Shown here: positions 61,241-64,000 of the stretch, piece by piece | Numbering within the stretch: the first letter of the stretch is position 1 | How the letters are laid out: the number at the start of each line of letters is the position of its first letter | NCBI GenBank assembly: GCA_025642065.1 | Contig: JAODUP010000126.1 | Span: 564,501-628,500 of the forward strand | Length of the DNA: 64,000 nt | Direction of reading: 5' to 3' | From: Paralvinella palmiformis | Taxonomy: Eukaryota > Annelida > Polychaeta > Terebellida > Alvinellidae | The notes under the pieces: model-generated | What the model saw: the letters and a program-made list of their open reading frames with translations, nothing else | Databases searched by the model: none | Told to the model about the DNA's origin: nothing | Program-made: the position numbers and the translations under genes

Positions 61241-61470
61241 CTATTCTGTGATCCTACCATTTACTTTGTTCTTCGTAGAAAAAACAAACTTATCAAGTAT
61301 ATTCTGCTTTAATTTTTTCTGAACATCCCATTGTTTCTGTCCATGTTTCATCGATATGAAATTGTTTGTTACTGTGGATATTGTCAATTTATCACTTGGT
61401 ATCTTCGAGGAGTCCTTCAACAACGTCTCTGTTTCCTGAGCGGATGCTTCTTTCTTTGAAATTTCTCTTT
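61241..61470 (-). other. Lysine-rich open frame, possible exon remnant
   Basis: The minus strand is open from about 61,480 to 61,241: KEREISKKEASAQETETLLK then DSSKIPSDKLTISTVTNNFI, ending NGRITE. The composition is hydrophilic and coiled-coil-like. There is no clear start, and the long plus-strand frame over the same DNA (61,366-61,791) is T-rich and probably a shadow. No family recognised. Confidence 0.25.
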
Positions 61471-61693
61471 CTTTTGTTATTAGTCATTCGTCAGTTTTCT
61501 CTGAGTGTTCTTTCCTCCTCTTCTGGACGTTTTTTTTTCTTTACCTTCTGCGAAATATGTTCCTTGGACTATCTTTCTTGTTTCCTTTATCGTCTGTTAA
61601 ACTTTGAACAAAGTGTATGTATGTTGGGTAAGCTTGTTTTGTTTGTTTTTTATTCCTGGTATACTGACACGGTTTGTCACTTGTTCCCTAATG

Positions 61694-61807
61694 CTCTAAT
61701 TCGATTAGTTGTAATTTTGATAACATTTTCTGATGACTCACCGAGGTTAACTCTAATTCGATTAGTTGTAATTTTTGATGACATATACTGATGACTCACC
61801 GGTGTTA
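61694..61807 (+). repeat. Tandem duplication of about 57 bases
   Basis: Two copies of a unit starting CTCTAATTCGATTAGTTGTA and ending TGATGACTCACCG plus GGTTA. The second copy has small changes. 61,808-62,390 follows without features. Confidence 0.85.
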
Positions 61808-62396
61808 GCCAAACTATCTGTGACTCATGCCATCTGATGACCGAACTCCCTTCAGTCTATTGGCCAGTAGATATTTGGAATTCATCAAAATGCTATTGCA
61901 TATGGAAAGTTTGATATGAAAAATTAATAATTAGATGAATTCCTAGAAGAACCGTTTTCTGTTTAACCTTCAGTTTCTTTCATCTACCATCACCTATATA
62001 TAACTTTTAATTTGCTAACTAATTGCTTCTATCATGAACATCGATATTACTTAAGGCTTTGTTGCTATTTCCTCAAATAAATTCGCTCTTCATGACAGTT
62101 CCCATCTGGTGAACTATGGACGATGTTAGTTCATAATAATATACCAACCGTTCTTCCTCCTGGAAAAAAAACCCACAGAAATTGAAAAAATGAAGTATAA
62201 TTCAGGTATATTGTCTCTTTCTTTATCTCTGCTGATATTTGTTTACACTTCCACAGCAAATGCAGTTCCCTAATCGATCATTCTATCTAGCATTTAATCA
62301 AGTCTTATACAACTTATATGAAGAATCTGTTCTGTGCAAGACCAACGGATTTCTGAACTTTCTTATCTTGTTAATAATAGCCCCAATCACTGGTGA

Positions 62397-62500
62397 GATT
62401 TTATCACTAACTCGGTTACGTTTTGTACAGTGTCCTCCAACCCTTTTCCAAATGCCCTGTGGCACATATGTAAGTTGCAACATCCAGCATCAAAGGGTCC
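62397..62500 (-). pseudogene. Possible BED/hAT-type transposase scrap
   Basis: The minus frame GPFDAGCCNLHMCHRAFGKG then LEDTVQNVTELVIKSHQ and a stop. The CNLH--H-AFGKGLE pattern is reminiscent of the region following the second catalytic Asp in zinc-finger/BED-type hAT-like transposases. Only 34 codons, so the call is weak. The 119-codon plus frame at 62,239-62,598 is probably its shadow. Confidence 0.3.
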
Positions 62501-62677
62501 CATTATTGTCGAATGACACAACCGTCCAAGATCTGACCAGCGTCGAAGCTAACCAAAGCACTCACTCACTAACTTTATTTATTACTGCTTTAATATGAAT
62601 AAAATATCAGATACTTTTCCTATCTTCTTAAAGATGAAACTCTTCCTCGGACATGGAAACTGGGATAAAACGACCAT

Positions 62678-62722
62678 GGCTACGACTTTATATACTTCTC
62701 GATAGGGGCGCTGTTAAATTTT
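62678..62722 (+). repeat. Motif R8, third copy
   Basis: GGCTACGACTTTATATACTT then CGATAGGGGCGCTG; compare 44,570-44,624. Confidence 0.5.
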
Positions 62723-62725
62723 AAC

Positions 62726-63925
62726 ATAATCGAAATAAATTGTAGCAATAATTGTAATAACTCAGCCCAAATAACACCAATAACTTCTGTTGTAGAAGTA
62801 CATGTGTCTGAAGTACTTACTTACCCAGCAATATTTACACTAGAATTCACTAGTTAGTGTTTTAGTTTATGTCTAAAACGAAGCGTTGCTACTGTAATCA
62901 AAACAAACCTTTTTCGATTAGAGTAATCGAAAATAAACCATTTACATTTTTTGGTTTTCATTTCTGTAAAGAAGCGAAACACGTCAAAACACACATATCA
63001 ATGGTAATTAAGTGTGTGTTTACTTAGATTTGACTGCTGTAGCTAATGAATGTTCGTCGCAGCTTCGGTTGAGATCTACTTTTGAGCTCTGTTTTACAAA
63101 AGTAATTACTAGAGCTGATAATTTTCTAATTGTTTTACTATTGAGTGTTGTGTTAATAAAAACCCAACTATTTACCATGTTAAAATACTCCGATAATCCG
63201 GTTATTCATGTTTCCGTTTCCGTACGATCTACTCGAGAACAAAATGTGTATAAAGGACATCGTTCAAGTTCTCTCATTCCATATTAATGACAATGACTTA
63301 AACGGGTTCAATATCAGAAATTTACGGTTTGTGTTTTGTCTCATAATTAGATCAGTATCCGTGTTAAGAACGCTGACAAGAACTGTGATTGAAACGCTCA
63401 TCTTCATTATACAACAGATAATATTCTCTATCCGATCTGATTTATTACCTGTGAACAACACGCCTGATTGCTTTCTTTGTCGATATGTAAATAAACCGTA
63501 ATTATCACATAAAATATGCCATCACATTAGACGCTGCTTTAATCAACAGATTTGAGGCACGTATTTCACGCTTTCAACGAAATAAAATATCAGATAGGGC
63601 AAATAGGAAGTCAGTTAAACGCTGGGATATACGAGGGATGGGTAAACTAAACGAAGGAGATTTGGGACTACAGACAGGACCATCGGTGTATTGGACCAAG
63701 TGATGAGCTAAAGTGAGACAGTGATAATCTGATCGGAACCAAAGGGAAATCTGTCCTGTAAATGGGAAAAATTGAGAGCTGATGGTTAGTTAATAGATGG
63801 GATTCGTGGATTTGGTTGATAGATACCACTAGCTACAAGATTCGTTAATCCGTGTGATTTTAATGGAACCACAGGGAGTAGAAATAAACTATCTTTTCAC
63901 TATTACACCCCCCTCTCTAGCTTTC
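62726..63925. other. No feature recognised
   Basis: Frames of 91 and 97 codons at 63,012-63,287 and 63,208-63,501 overlap each other and a minus-strand frame, and have no recognisable features. Confidence 0.4.
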
Positions 63926-64000
63926 TCAGTCTCTCTCTCTCTCTCACTCTATCTATCTATCTATATCTCTATCTCTCTTTCTCATTCTGTCTGCGTCTTT
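63926..64000. repeat. (CT)n/(TATC)n microsatellite at the window end
   Basis: CTCTCT and TATCTATC units reaching almost to the last base. Confidence 0.95.

Noticed and set aside
61366..61791. 141-codon plus-strand frame rich in Leu, Phe and Ser as a membrane protein
   Set aside because: It reads T-rich DNA, includes a tandem duplication and shows no family features; the minus strand frame over it looks more protein-like.

Overview
This window looks like intergenic or intronic DNA of an invertebrate animal. A marine mollusc is plausible but not proven. The DNA is AT-rich, with very long (AT)n, (CA)n, (CT)n, (GATA)n and (ATT)n microsatellites. It also holds several tRNA-headed SINE families, decayed LINEs (non-LTR retrotransposons), a Tc1 transposon, a BEL/Pao LTR retrotransposon, hAT pieces, and almost no intact open reading frame. 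Nothing suggests a prokaryote. Most long open frames are readings of simple repeats ([24 protein letters not shown]) and are not genes.

Layout. 1-3,950 is one arm of a large inverted duplication; the other arm, enlarged by insertions, is 37,765-45,190. A repeat I call R1 (about 1-1.4 kb) occurs eight times: 895-1,960 (-), 8,850-10,620 (-, split by a LINE), 13,835-15,183 (+), 19,140-20,400 (-), 24,770-25,690 (+), 40,918-44,320 (+, split by a 2.4-kb insert), 46,958-48,400 (-) and 51,045-51,960 (+). R1 copies are arranged as outward-facing inverted pairs that bound units of about 5-7 kb. Two of these units (8.85-15.2 kb and 19.1-25.7 kb) share the same internal order of repeats R5 and R4. Repeats R2 and R6 travel together in other blocks (15.4-17.5, 36.4-39.4 and 48.7-50.4 kb). 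All R names are mine.

25.9-35.5 kb is different. It holds the remains of a KRBA2/SCAND3-like integrase gene (minus, 27.0-28.45 kb), a BEL/Pao pol region whose RT-RNase H part is inverted relative to its integrase (28.7-30.8 kb), a candidate 3' LTR (31.0-31.65 kb) and a nearly full-length but broken LINE (32.06-35.24 kb) that carries a SINE with visible target-site duplication.

Possible host-gene material is limited to two places. A 2.4-kb insert in the right arm carries a promoter-like stretch and a THAP zinc-finger first exon (41,418-41,572), plus an opposite-strand terminal-exon-like frame (43,386-43,508). A CpG-rich stretch near 46.0-46.35 kb starts a 54-codon frame that runs up to a SINE. 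The final 10 kb holds another broken LINE (55.9-58.0 kb), a hAT transposase piece (58.87-59.19 kb), SINEs and unassigned DNA.

The parts do not form a pathway. They form a record of nested insertion and duplication. Coordinates of repeat edges are estimates from reading by eye, usually good to within 10-30 bases.
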